A DNA stretch of 64,000 bases from a virus. The position numbers were made by a program, and so were the translations under genes. The notes beneath the pieces are model-generated. The model searched no databases. It saw only the letters and a program-made list of their open reading frames with translations, and was not told where the DNA came from. Shown one piece after another: positions 17,639 through 26,026 of the stretch. The DNA is taken from positions 30,549 through 94,548 of IMG/VR virus record IMGVR_UViG_3300028840_004626; one strand, written 5' to 3'. Position 1 is the stretch's first letter. Each line of letters opens with the position of its first letter.

Positions 17639-20095
17639 TTGGCTTTATTAGCGTCCACAGCATCTGGTGTTTTAAGTTTGAATATACCCGTTACCTCAGC
17701 TCGTACTGAGGCTTATGGGCCTGCTGCGCCTGCCGCTATTGGCACCCTATCTCACTATGTGTCCACCGAGCATCCCAATACGGGCAACTTTATCAAGGGT
17801 TTCCAGTGGGATGCCAGGGTATGGTATAGCGAAGAACAGGAAAACATCGATCAGGTTGTTCCCGTCCTTTGGGACCCAACAATCTCTGGCATCACCAGTA
17901 CTCGTTTTCAGTCTGGCATCGGCTCTAATCGGGATCTCGAATACCAGAGATCGGTATTTATTCCATCGTCCGGTCTTGCGTCCGCAGGAATGTACCGTGT
18001 CTGGGCTCCTGAAATTCGTCATGGATATTATTATGACTATGCTACAGAGGGGTATCTCTACAGCGATGACTCAGAGGTAGTATATCCAACCTATAGCGGC
18101 GTTGTGCCGGGAATGGCCCTAACATCAGCAGCCGATGGGTTTAATCAGGTTGAATTATTGTCTGTTCCTAAGGTTGGTGTTCCAGTTACAGCTCAACGTT
18201 ATCGGTGGAACAGTGCGCAGGGTAAGTATGAAGTCGATTTAGATATTCAAAAGAAGGTTAATTTCACAGGATTGCGTGATGCTGATAATGTGCGCCAAAA
18301 TACCTGGAGCACGCAGAAAAATACTGTTTTATGGGATTTGGTTGATCCCGAGGAGCCAGAATTTATTGTCGTGGACAGTGGGATTTATCCGACTATCCCT
18401 ACTGCGCTATTTAATAAGCAGTTCGTAGATCAATATCCCTCCACTAGTGCCCTGGAAGAATTGGGCACTATGACTGGCGGGTCTGCCGAACAGTTTCATC
18501 TTAGCTATGCTCCCATTGATAATAGTATGCCCGTGGACGTTTATGCTTATCTGGTCGCATCAGGCACCCAGACCAAGTATGAGGCTATTCCTTTCAGTCA
18601 GACTATCGCCACAGGAGTTAATCAAGCTAAGATTGATTATGACATGGGCATTGTCGAATTTGGGGATCCGACTACTTCAGGCGTTGTGGTGCCGGCAGCT
18701 GGGTATACTGTAGCTGCACGCTACTGGAGAACAGTGCGCGTTGAATATGAACCAGAAGAGTCTACAGATTTGGTCCTAGCAACAGAGGCTAATACGAACC
18801 CCATATATAGAACTTCTGGTCGCGGATTTGTATATCTCTCGACAACGGCTGATGATCCTGCTTCCATTACCCTATCAGCAGAGGCACCGTCGTTACAGCT
18901 TAATGTTTTTGGCCCAGTATATGTTGGCAACGCTTATGTTCCGGTGGTAGCTACGGTCAAAGATGCGTTGGGTCGTCCGCTAGAGGGACAAACTGTTCAG
19001 ATTTTTACAACTAGTGAGCCTGTGATAGGGAGCTTTGGTGCATTTGGTGATACGGCCACGACTATTACAGACCATCTTGGCGAGGGCCGCACCTATTATA
19101 CTCCGCCCCGTAGCGTTGCAGATCTCGGGGAATACATTACAGCTTCTGGTTATCGTATTGACGATTCGCCTACATATACGGGGGTAAACCGCACAACGAT
19201 CTTAAGCTCAGAGGATTTACTTCTTGAGGGCAATCTCGATGATATCTTTTTATACGAAGTGCATACCGATGATCCGTCTCAAGGATACAAGCGCAATGAG
19301 TTAGCTGATAGTTCTGAGGTTCAACTCAATGAATACTACAGGGATTATTTTGATAGCGAAGATATCCAAGGGCCAACAGGATTAACCAGTGGTGTTTTAT
19401 CTACTGTGCTCGATAATCTAACTTCTAGAGACTGGGAATATAACTATCGTGAAACATGGGGCATGTTACAACCTACGTTATTTAATGCATCGACTAGCAA
19501 TGGTCGAAAAGTGTTAGTAACAACTTATGATTCGGACATTTATAATCCCCATACTTTCAATCAGGGGGCTGTCGCGCCATTTCAGCCCATTGATGTTCTG
19601 TCAACGGATGCAGGTTATGATGTTGTATTTGATACAACCCAGTACAATCTGACATATCCAAGCGGAACAGCTGGAATTGCTCCTAGTGGAACCCTTCATT
19701 CATATTTCCTCGTAGCTCCCACGGCCGTTACGATGCAAGCGTCAGTGTACAATCAGAGACTCAATCAAAGCATTTTGAGCAACACAATTCAGATAAAACT
19801 GGATATTCCGCCATATCTTAGCGGCATGTGGACAGTAGATTCAATCAATCAAACACACATTGATGAAATTAATAGTGTGCTAGCTACAGGCATTGCGTCT
19901 GGTGCGCGCGTGGCACTGGGCTATAGGCTTAGGTCATCGAATGTGACTTTGGCTGGCGCGCTTAATGGAGTGACTTTCCTGGATGTGAATCCAGAATATA
20001 ATGCGCCTATATGGACAGCAGTGGAGCCAGAGGTGCCTGGATCTGGAGTATTGGCATCTGGCACTTATGCGCAACATAGTTTTACTATTACCTAA
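17639..20095 (+). CDS. Large tail protein with bacterial Ig-like domain
   Basis: An 818-aa protein. I choose TTG 17639 because the ribosome site GCGGAGG (17626-17632) directly abuts the earlier in-frame TTG 17633 but is correctly spaced for 17639. Residues about 425-515 look like a Big_1/invasin-type Ig-like domain (YVPVVATVKDALGRPLEGQT, then VQIFTTSEPVIGSFG and ITDHLGEGRTYYTPP). Such domains often decorate phage tails and may bind carbohydrate weakly. The 'AKIDYDMGIVEFGDP' stretch near residue 330 is another copy of the short beta module shared with neighbours. The C-terminus has a further beta region and ends in YAQHSFTIT. The likely location is the outer baseplate or a fibre. No catalytic site is visible. 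Confidence 0.55.
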   Translation: MALLASTASGVLSLNIPVTSARTEAYGPAAPAAIGTLSHYVSTEHPNTGNFIKGFQWDARVWYSEEQENIDQVVPVLWDPTISGITSTRFQSGIGSNRDLEYQRSVFIPSSGLASAGMYRVWAPEIRHGYYYDYATEGYLYSDDSEVVYPTYSGVVPGMALTSAADGFNQVELLSVPKVGVPVTAQRYRWNSAQGKYEVDLDIQKKVNFTGLRDADNVRQNTWSTQKNTVLWDLVDPEEPEFIVVDSGIYPTIPTALFNKQFVDQYPSTSALEELGTMTGGSAEQFHLSYAPIDNSMPVDVYAYLVASGTQTKYEAIPFSQTIATGVNQAKIDYDMGIVEFGDPTTSGVVVPAAGYTVAARYWRTVRVEYEPEESTDLVLATEANTNPIYRTSGRGFVYLSTTADDPASITLSAEAPSLQLNVFGPVYVGNAYVPVVATVKDALGRPLEGQTVQIFTTSEPVIGSFGAFGDTATTITDHLGEGRTYYTPPRSVADLGEYITASGYRIDDSPTYTGVNRTTILSSEDLLLEGNLDDIFLYEVHTDDPSQGYKRNELADSSEVQLNEYYRDYFDSEDIQGPTGLTSGVLSTVLDNLTSRDWEYNYRETWGMLQPTLFNASTSNGRKVLVTTYDSDIYNPHTFNQGAVAPFQPIDVLSTDAGYDVVFDTTQYNLTYPSGTAGIAPSGTLHSYFLVAPTAVTMQASVYNQRLNQSILSNTIQIKLDIPPYLSGMWTVDSINQTHIDEINSVLATGIASGARVALGYRLRSSNVTLAGALNGVTFLDVNPEYNAPIWTAVEPEVPGSGVLASGTYAQHSFTIT

Positions 20096-20110
20096 TTAGG
20101 AGGAACCCTT

Positions 20111-22741
20111 ATGGCTGACAAGTTTAGGCAAACCTTTCCAATTTCCATTTCGTTTTCGGAGGGTGAGCTACCAACAGCTAGCAAGATGAATGGTCTTGCA
20201 ACCCAGGCTCGCAATGGGCAGGGCGTCATTCAATACGCGCTAGGAGATTTATGGAATCAGGGCGGAGATAGTCTGTTGTCTTCTACCTCTACCTCTGAAA
20301 ATGCGTTAATGATTCCGAGTTTGGCCAGGTATATTGGCGGAGCTCGTTACACAAGTCCGCGCATACCATACCTTGCCAATATTCAGGAGTATACCTATGC
20401 ATTTACTTCTGATGCTGGCGCCTATGAGGCCACGCTTACTTTTCCTCCTGATAGCGGTGCGCCTGCTTATACATGGTCTGCCGTAGGTGGAGAACCCAAT
20501 AATTCAGTTGCTAGTCGCGGATTGGTAGTGGCAGCCGGAGACTATTATGTAGATACCGATACTGGGCAAATTTATACCTATGATGCTATTAATGCCAACT
20601 GGACCTTAACATATAAGCCTGTGGTAGCTGGCGATATAAGTGCAACAGCCACCTATAATATTATTCCTGACTTAGACACCAATAGCTCATATGCATTTCA
20701 GGGAGTCAAAATTAGATATGCGAATGGCGTTGATAATAGTCAGGGCTATGAAATTTGGCTTCCTCCTCGTGGCCCACTCAACACTCGTCGAACAGACAGG
20801 GCCCCACATGATATTTCAGGCAACTATCAAACTAATCCTTCGGGTGGCTCAAGAACATTTTGGCAATCTGGTGCTGTTGCGGCTCCGTCAACCGACGCAA
20901 CAAATGCGGCACATTATAGGTATGTGCTTCCGGATGCTATCACGGGTGCTGCCGGATGGGGTTCTGGAACACAGTTACCTCGCGGCTTTGCATATCTATG
21001 GGATTCAAATAATACGGGAACCGTTATTGAGGGCGTAACTCTAGCTGCAGAATCAGCGGCTAGTCCGCGAACCTATCTTTTAATCGCATCTGGAACTAGT
21101 TTGGATACCTGGTTAACTTCGAGCTATGGCTCTTTGCATTATCCAGATGCAAACTTGAAGAGCTCGTCTCATGCATCCGGATACTATCCTGCAGCTGGAT
21201 TGAAGCTAGTTATTGTAGGGTCTGATATCTCGCAATTCGTATCAGAGCTGATGGCGCAGTTTATTAATCACGATCACAGTGATTCGCACTCAATGCCTGC
21301 TGCGCCTATCAAGCATGGTAAGCTTGAAGACCTATTTGAGCCAAGTGGAAACACTCCAGAGCTGGTGGCCTCTAAGCTTGATAATGATGGACACCCACAA
21401 TACCTGCATCGTGGCGGGTTTGGCGCCGGGACTCTTCGTGACACATATCGCAATGGCATGATGCGCGATATGTTGATGATGAGCTCCAACAGTACGAGCA
21501 ACTACTACAATGTTGACGACGATAGTCGCACTCTATTTTTTGGTCAGGAAAGTCGAACTGCTGGTGGTGTAGTATATTTTAGTCCATACGATGCAGCGAC
21601 TAATGCCGATGGTCTTGACCGCCTAGTAGTTTATGGAAATAATAGCGGCAATACTGCTGGCGGAATTCGTGTTGGTGATGCGGGCTACACCAATAATACA
21701 TATCTAGATATTGGTTACGATACTTCGACTAAGTATATTACGGTCAAAACTGAGCAAAACAATTCAAATCTATATTTTCAGACTGATGGTGGTAGCGCTC
21801 CGTTATATGTAAAAACTACCGGTTCATCAAGCGATATTTTTGTTACTACCGAAGGTGAAGATTCAGATATTTATATTAGCACCGAAGGTGTCAATGAGAC
21901 GATCTTTATTACGGCCGGCAGTAGTGCTGTTGCGCCTCCCACCACTGGTGGAGGATATGATTCTGTGGTTATTCGTGCTGGAGAAGACATCTATGGAAGA
22001 GCTTTTGACGATATCGTTTTTCAGTGCGCCTATGACATTCCAGGAGGTGCAGGAACTGCAGGTACTGCTTTGTCACTAGGTGGCGGGGCACAGATTGCTT
22101 GTGCGGGTGAAATCGACCTAACAACAACGGGTAGCGATATTGATATCAATGCGGACGACGATATCTACATAAACGCCTATGATAAATTTCATCTCGACAG
22201 CGATACGGAAGATATTGTTATGTATATCGGTGCGGTCGACCGCGAATATATGATGCCCCTCATTCCGTTGCCACATGGTACCTATAGGGGCGGAAATTCA
22301 AGGGAGTTCTTGGAATCCGGATGGTATGCATGGGATCCATCAGAATATAATTTCTATGGTGCCACACGCGTACTGAAGACAGGCCCAGGTATGTTTTATG
22401 CCGCAGGTCAACTTCCATGGAACTGTGAAATTGATGGAGCATATCTAGGAATCAGACAATTCGACTCAGGCACCAATCAGCGAATTGAATTTGGTATACG
22501 CTATATTGATTACTATAATGCAGAGTTGACAGCCGAAACTTCTCGCGATAGTGGTCTATTTAATTATGGTGATGTAGTTTGGCATTGGCACTATTTCAAC
22601 CTTAATGGTGGAAATATGTATAACCCGGCATGCCTTTGCAGAATTGCACTGACGGCAGGCGAAATTGAATTTCGTCACGCCATACGGCTCGAAGTAGAAG
22701 ATTGTCGTAATTTTGGAGAATGGTATAGTGCATATATTTAA
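20111..22741 (+). CDS. Tail fibre-like protein with HPQYL motif and short repeats
   Basis: An 876-aa protein, ATG 20111 behind TTAGGAGGAA. The N-terminus (FPISISFSEGELPTASKMNG) is a possible attachment segment. Residues about 380-440 contain a histidine-rich region (NHDHSDSHSMPAAPIKHGKL) followed by DNDGHPQYLHRGG, a form of the 'DxHPQYL' motif common in phage fibre and collar proteins. Residues 551-605 are about five copies of a roughly 10-residue beta repeat of the form SDIFVTTEGE, which may form a narrow triple-stranded shaft. A related stretch, GSDIDINADDDIYINA, lies near 673. The C-terminal 150 residues (from about 725) are rich in Tyr, Trp and Cys and look like a globular tip. A structural fibre is likely; the receptor is unknown. 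Confidence 0.6.
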   Translation: MADKFRQTFPISISFSEGELPTASKMNGLATQARNGQGVIQYALGDLWNQGGDSLLSSTSTSENALMIPSLARYIGGARYTSPRIPYLANIQEYTYAFTSDAGAYEATLTFPPDSGAPAYTWSAVGGEPNNSVASRGLVVAAGDYYVDTDTGQIYTYDAINANWTLTYKPVVAGDISATATYNIIPDLDTNSSYAFQGVKIRYANGVDNSQGYEIWLPPRGPLNTRRTDRAPHDISGNYQTNPSGGSRTFWQSGAVAAPSTDATNAAHYRYVLPDAITGAAGWGSGTQLPRGFAYLWDSNNTGTVIEGVTLAAESAASPRTYLLIASGTSLDTWLTSSYGSLHYPDANLKSSSHASGYYPAAGLKLVIVGSDISQFVSELMAQFINHDHSDSHSMPAAPIKHGKLEDLFEPSGNTPELVASKLDNDGHPQYLHRGGFGAGTLRDTYRNGMMRDMLMMSSNSTSNYYNVDDDSRTLFFGQESRTAGGVVYFSPYDAATNADGLDRLVVYGNNSGNTAGGIRVGDAGYTNNTYLDIGYDTSTKYITVKTEQNNSNLYFQTDGGSAPLYVKTTGSSSDIFVTTEGEDSDIYISTEGVNETIFITAGSSAVAPPTTGGGYDSVVIRAGEDIYGRAFDDIVFQCAYDIPGGAGTAGTALSLGGGAQIACAGEIDLTTTGSDIDINADDDIYINAYDKFHLDSDTEDIVMYIGAVDREYMMPLIPLPHGTYRGGNSREFLESGWYAWDPSEYNFYGATRVLKTGPGMFYAAGQLPWNCEIDGAYLGIRQFDSGTNQRIEFGIRYIDYYNAELTAETSRDSGLFNYGDVVWHWHYFNLNGGNMYNPACLCRIALTAGEIEFRHAIRLEVEDCRNFGEWYSAYI
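21761..21925 (+). repeat. About five copies of a ~10-residue beta repeat in a tail fibre gene
   Basis: Codons 551-605 of the 876-aa fibre protein read as successive units: NLYFQTDGGS, APLYVKTTGS, SDIFVTTEGE, SDIYISTEGV, ETIFITAGSS. The pattern is acidic/small, then I/L-F/Y-V/I-x-T, then a Gly turn. The periodicity suggests stacked strands with turns, as in thin fibre shafts. The repeat is at protein level; the DNA units have diverged. Confidence 0.65.
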
Positions 22742-22758
22742 TTGATTGAGGAATTAAC

Positions 22759-25038
22759 GTGTCATTATCTGTAGGTGGACATAAATTTAAAGTTAGCCAA
22801 GTTCCCTTCTCGGCCGAGGTTCCTTGTCGTGTTAATGTCAAGAAACGTCGAGAGAAGGTAGTATATCGCGCACTGAGTGACAACGACAATATAAATATTG
22901 AATATCTGATTGGAAATACAATTTCGCCAGATGATAATGTATATATTTCTGATCGCAGCACCTCTCTTGTTCAAAATCGTGTTCCTTCAGCTGATGATAT
23001 TACTACAGAGACGACATCTTCATTTACTCTGAACGTTGACCAATTTTTAGTTACAGATATCTTTACTTCACCAACACCGACACAGCCATCCCAGCCATTG
23101 TTCTACGTACATACACTAGAAAACTTTAACAGCACAGTAGATAACTTTGCGTATAAAGAGTTGATCTCTATTGAGTTTGCTAACTACGATCTGCAATCCA
23201 CTGAGCTGTCAGCGTACGTCTTAGATTCAACCACCGGAGAGTTCTTTAATAACTTAGAAAATTCGTATAATGAAGATACCGGCGAAGCCAATGTAACGTT
23301 TATTAAATATGCTGTTCGCACCACTCTAACAAATTCATCTACTATTGAGGTATTCCATGAGTTGTTGGATAATGAGCCCATATATCAAGAGGCATCTTTT
23401 GACGACATTGATGAGTTTGGTATTTTGCTTCCAAGCGTTAAGCGCTACCTGATTGATGAGCTTTTGGGGGGCACACAGTTTCTTATTACCATGCCGTCTA
23501 AACAGGTATACGCCTACAAGGAATTGCCAGAATCTCGTATTCGTCTGTTGCCGCCGACTGCCACAAGTGTGTCTGATCTATGGAATGTTCGAGTTACAAA
23601 TGGCAAGTTTATTACTTCGCTCAATTATACCTCTACTGTATTTCGCAATTATAAGTATCAGATTGCTGAGTTCGATTCACAAACATTTACCCCATATCCG
23701 CCTTATAAATCACAGGTAGAAGAAACAGCAACATGGATTACCCCTGGGCTATGTCAAGTAGCCAAGAATGTTGTTGATGACGTAAACTTGAATTTCTATG
23801 TTGACGTTATTGTGCTGAGTCGTACCGGAACAGTCAAATATGCCTACAGCACTGATCCACAAAAAATAGGAACCCTATACGGGATTAGTTCGGTATCCTA
23901 TACTGCCGGCATACTAAGTGTTGATCAGCCTAATGGATTTATTGAATTATCTGGAACTACGCGCGACGATGACGAGATTTTAGTCAGTTACGTGACGAAA
24001 GAAGAGGAGTATGAGTTCACCTCTTTAGACTTTAATCCTGTTAGTAACCTCGATATCCTTAATCAGCGTATTGTTCTTTATATTTCTCCCGAGAGTGTGG
24101 GAACTGGTAGCTTAGATAGGAGTTTGTATTATCTGGTTGTTGATCCCCTAGGCAAGATTATCTATTCAAGTCAGGCGGACGAGAATGCTGCTGGGCTCGA
24201 TCCAGCGACCCAGAAGCTTCTAGCAGAGGACTTTGATACCACTGGCACCCCAACCCACACATTTTATTATGATAAGACATCTACTACTGCGGGGTTAGCT
24301 AGTAGGGCCAGTGGTGTTAATCCAAGCAGTGTTGAGGATTTTTCGTTTATCGATAAATATACTGTTGAAAGTCAACTGTTTAGTTCTCTTACAACGGTCT
24401 CTGGTACTACCCTTGAGAACCTGACCGAGAACGGTCGTTTCCTGGTTCTCGGAGATGTATATGTCGGAGAAAGTCAACGACCAACTGCTTTTACTGAATT
24501 TGATGTTCGCATAGAAGGCGGCGGGATTAAAGATGACCAGGTCACAGATGCCTTGGCAGAGCAGCCAGAGGCTGCGTGGTATTGGGATTTCATTGCCAGG
24601 AGGCCCTATCCTGCTACAACGGCATTTTATGTTGAGGTTCCACAAACTCTTTTATCAACTCATGGTGGAAGATTTACACGTAGCGAAATCAAAACTCTAA
24701 TTGATAAACATATGCAGCTAGGTGGATATGCTGCGTTAAATACCTATGGGGTAGATCCAACAGTTACTGGTGTATCAACCTCGTCTGGCTCAGCACTGAT
24801 TGCATGGCCGAGCTATGGATCATCAACTACGTACGCTATTTTCCAGTCAAAAAATATTGATGGCCCATTTAGCCAGTACAATAATGTTACCTATAATGAT
24901 AGGTCTGCGGGCAATTGCGTGCTGATGACTGGTTTCATTCCGAATACCAAGTACTATTTAGAAGTAAGGGCAACAAAGGATAGCGATGTATCGGCTGGTC
25001 CTCTAGTAGCCATTACTACGACAGCCTTAGGGGGATAA
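22759..25038 (+). CDS. Large tail protein with C-terminal fibronectin III-like domain
   Basis: A 759-aa protein, GTG 22759 behind TGAGGAATT. The first residues (VGGHKFKVSQVPFSAEVP) match the 'GHxFxVxxV' start of the paralogous pair at 15677 and 16623, which suggests a shared docking tag. The middle is beta-rich and acidic with a copy of the 'LSVDQPNGFIELSG...VSY' module near residue 390. Residues about 665-757 resemble a fibronectin type III domain: VTGVSTSSGSALIAWPSYGS, YAIFQSKNIDGPF, then FIPNTKYYLEVRATKDSD. FN3 domains on virions are usually surface-exposed and dispensable adhesion modules. A peripheral baseplate role is likely. Confidence 0.55.
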   Translation: MSLSVGGHKFKVSQVPFSAEVPCRVNVKKRREKVVYRALSDNDNINIEYLIGNTISPDDNVYISDRSTSLVQNRVPSADDITTETTSSFTLNVDQFLVTDIFTSPTPTQPSQPLFYVHTLENFNSTVDNFAYKELISIEFANYDLQSTELSAYVLDSTTGEFFNNLENSYNEDTGEANVTFIKYAVRTTLTNSSTIEVFHELLDNEPIYQEASFDDIDEFGILLPSVKRYLIDELLGGTQFLITMPSKQVYAYKELPESRIRLLPPTATSVSDLWNVRVTNGKFITSLNYTSTVFRNYKYQIAEFDSQTFTPYPPYKSQVEETATWITPGLCQVAKNVVDDVNLNFYVDVIVLSRTGTVKYAYSTDPQKIGTLYGISSVSYTAGILSVDQPNGFIELSGTTRDDDEILVSYVTKEEEYEFTSLDFNPVSNLDILNQRIVLYISPESVGTGSLDRSLYYLVVDPLGKIIYSSQADENAAGLDPATQKLLAEDFDTTGTPTHTFYYDKTSTTAGLASRASGVNPSSVEDFSFIDKYTVESQLFSSLTTVSGTTLENLTENGRFLVLGDVYVGESQRPTAFTEFDVRIEGGGIKDDQVTDALAEQPEAAWYWDFIARRPYPATTAFYVEVPQTLLSTHGGRFTRSEIKTLIDKHMQLGGYAALNTYGVDPTVTGVSTSSGSALIAWPSYGSSTTYAIFQSKNIDGPFSQYNNVTYNDRSAGNCVLMTGFIPNTKYYLEVRATKDSDVSAGPLVAITTTALGG

Positions 25039-25041
25039 GCA

Positions 25042-25587
25042 ATGTCAGTTAATGTAATTTGGTCTTATACAAATGGAGGTACCGCAATTAGCGACTTGAT
25101 TAATCATGGGAATATCGCTAATGGGAATACGTCGACTGCTAAAACGATTTATTTACGTCATGATGGCGCAAGTGAGATTACTAATGTTGGCGTATATATT
25201 AGGCAATATTCTGGTACATATAATGGGGATGCTACTGCAGCTTCCGATTTTGCTGAAATAATTGCCTGGGGAGATAATAGTGCCTCAAATACATTTGGGG
25301 GTATACATATTAATTGGGATGCAGTAGGAGCATTTCCTGCGGCATCATGGCCCCTATATAATGACAAAGATCCCTCGAATGGTTTTACTCATCGGACGGG
25401 CGTGGGTGATAGCGAAGGCAATGCGGTTACTATACCTACAGCTACTGGAGCTACGACGGCTGGTGAAATTGAGGCTGGCGCTTCCCCTAACGTACGGTTT
25501 CAACTACGGGTTCAGGTTCCAACAGCCGAAGATACGACCGGAACACGGCAATTTGACCAGGTGATACGATATAGCTTTACAAGCTAA
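25042..25587 (+). CDS. Small beta-rich virion protein, unknown
   Basis: A 181-aa protein, ATG 25042, three bases after the previous stop. It is rich in Gly, Ser, Thr and Asn, with strand-like segments (VNVIWSYTNGGTAISDL, TIYLRHDGASEITNVGVYIR, VRFQLRVQVP). The make-up is that of a jelly-roll or Ig-like structural unit. No transmembrane or catalytic pattern is seen. It lies within the tail gene block, so a tail accessory or decoration role is probable, but I do not recognise the family. Confidence 0.45.
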   Translation: MSVNVIWSYTNGGTAISDLINHGNIANGNTSTAKTIYLRHDGASEITNVGVYIRQYSGTYNGDATAASDFAEIIAWGDNSASNTFGGIHINWDAVGAFPAASWPLYNDKDPSNGFTHRTGVGDSEGNAVTIPTATGATTAGEIEAGASPNVRFQLRVQVPTAEDTTGTRQFDQVIRYSFTS

Positions 25588-25597
25588 AGGAGAACTT

Positions 25598-26026
25598 ATG
25601 AACGGCTGGACCAAATATTATGCAGATGGCAGAACATATATTGGAACTGACCAGGATGTTCAGGCTGGGACCGCAAGTTGGCGCAAAAGTCCACAGAGGG
25701 GCATGATTGCAGCCTCTATGCAGCATGGCAACTGTTGTGTCCGTATCAATGGCATGGGCACATTCTGGCAGTCAGATGGTTATGAGTCGTCTTATCCTGG
25801 GACAACTAAGCTTATTAAGCGAAGCATCATGAAGCAGATTGCTCCTGGGGATAAATTCTATAGAATGGCTCGTAGTGATTACAGGTTAGAAATCACTTTC
25901 AATGGCGAGCTAGCTAACGGAAAGTTTATTAAGGTGCCACAGTCATATCAGGGTAAATGGCTTGTAGCAGAAATAGACCTGTTGATCAATAAAGTGAAAA
26001 TTTTTATATCGGATATCAGAGTATAA
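25598..26026 (+). CDS. Small protein in tail block, unknown
   Basis: A 142-aa protein with an AAAGGAGAA ribosome site before ATG 25598. It begins NGWTKYYADGRTYIGTDQDV, contains WRKSPQRGMIAASMQHGNCC with two adjacent Cys, and ends in a strand-rich region (WLVAEIDLLINKVKIFI). It is basic in the middle. No family was recognised. The stop overlaps the next start by one base (TAATG), so it is translated together with the three discoidin-like genes that follow and may act with them. Confidence 0.45.
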   Translation: MNGWTKYYADGRTYIGTDQDVQAGTASWRKSPQRGMIAASMQHGNCCVRINGMGTFWQSDGYESSYPGTTKLIKRSIMKQIAPGDKFYRMARSDYRLEITFNGELANGKFIKVPQSYQGKWLVAEIDLLINKVKIFISDIRV

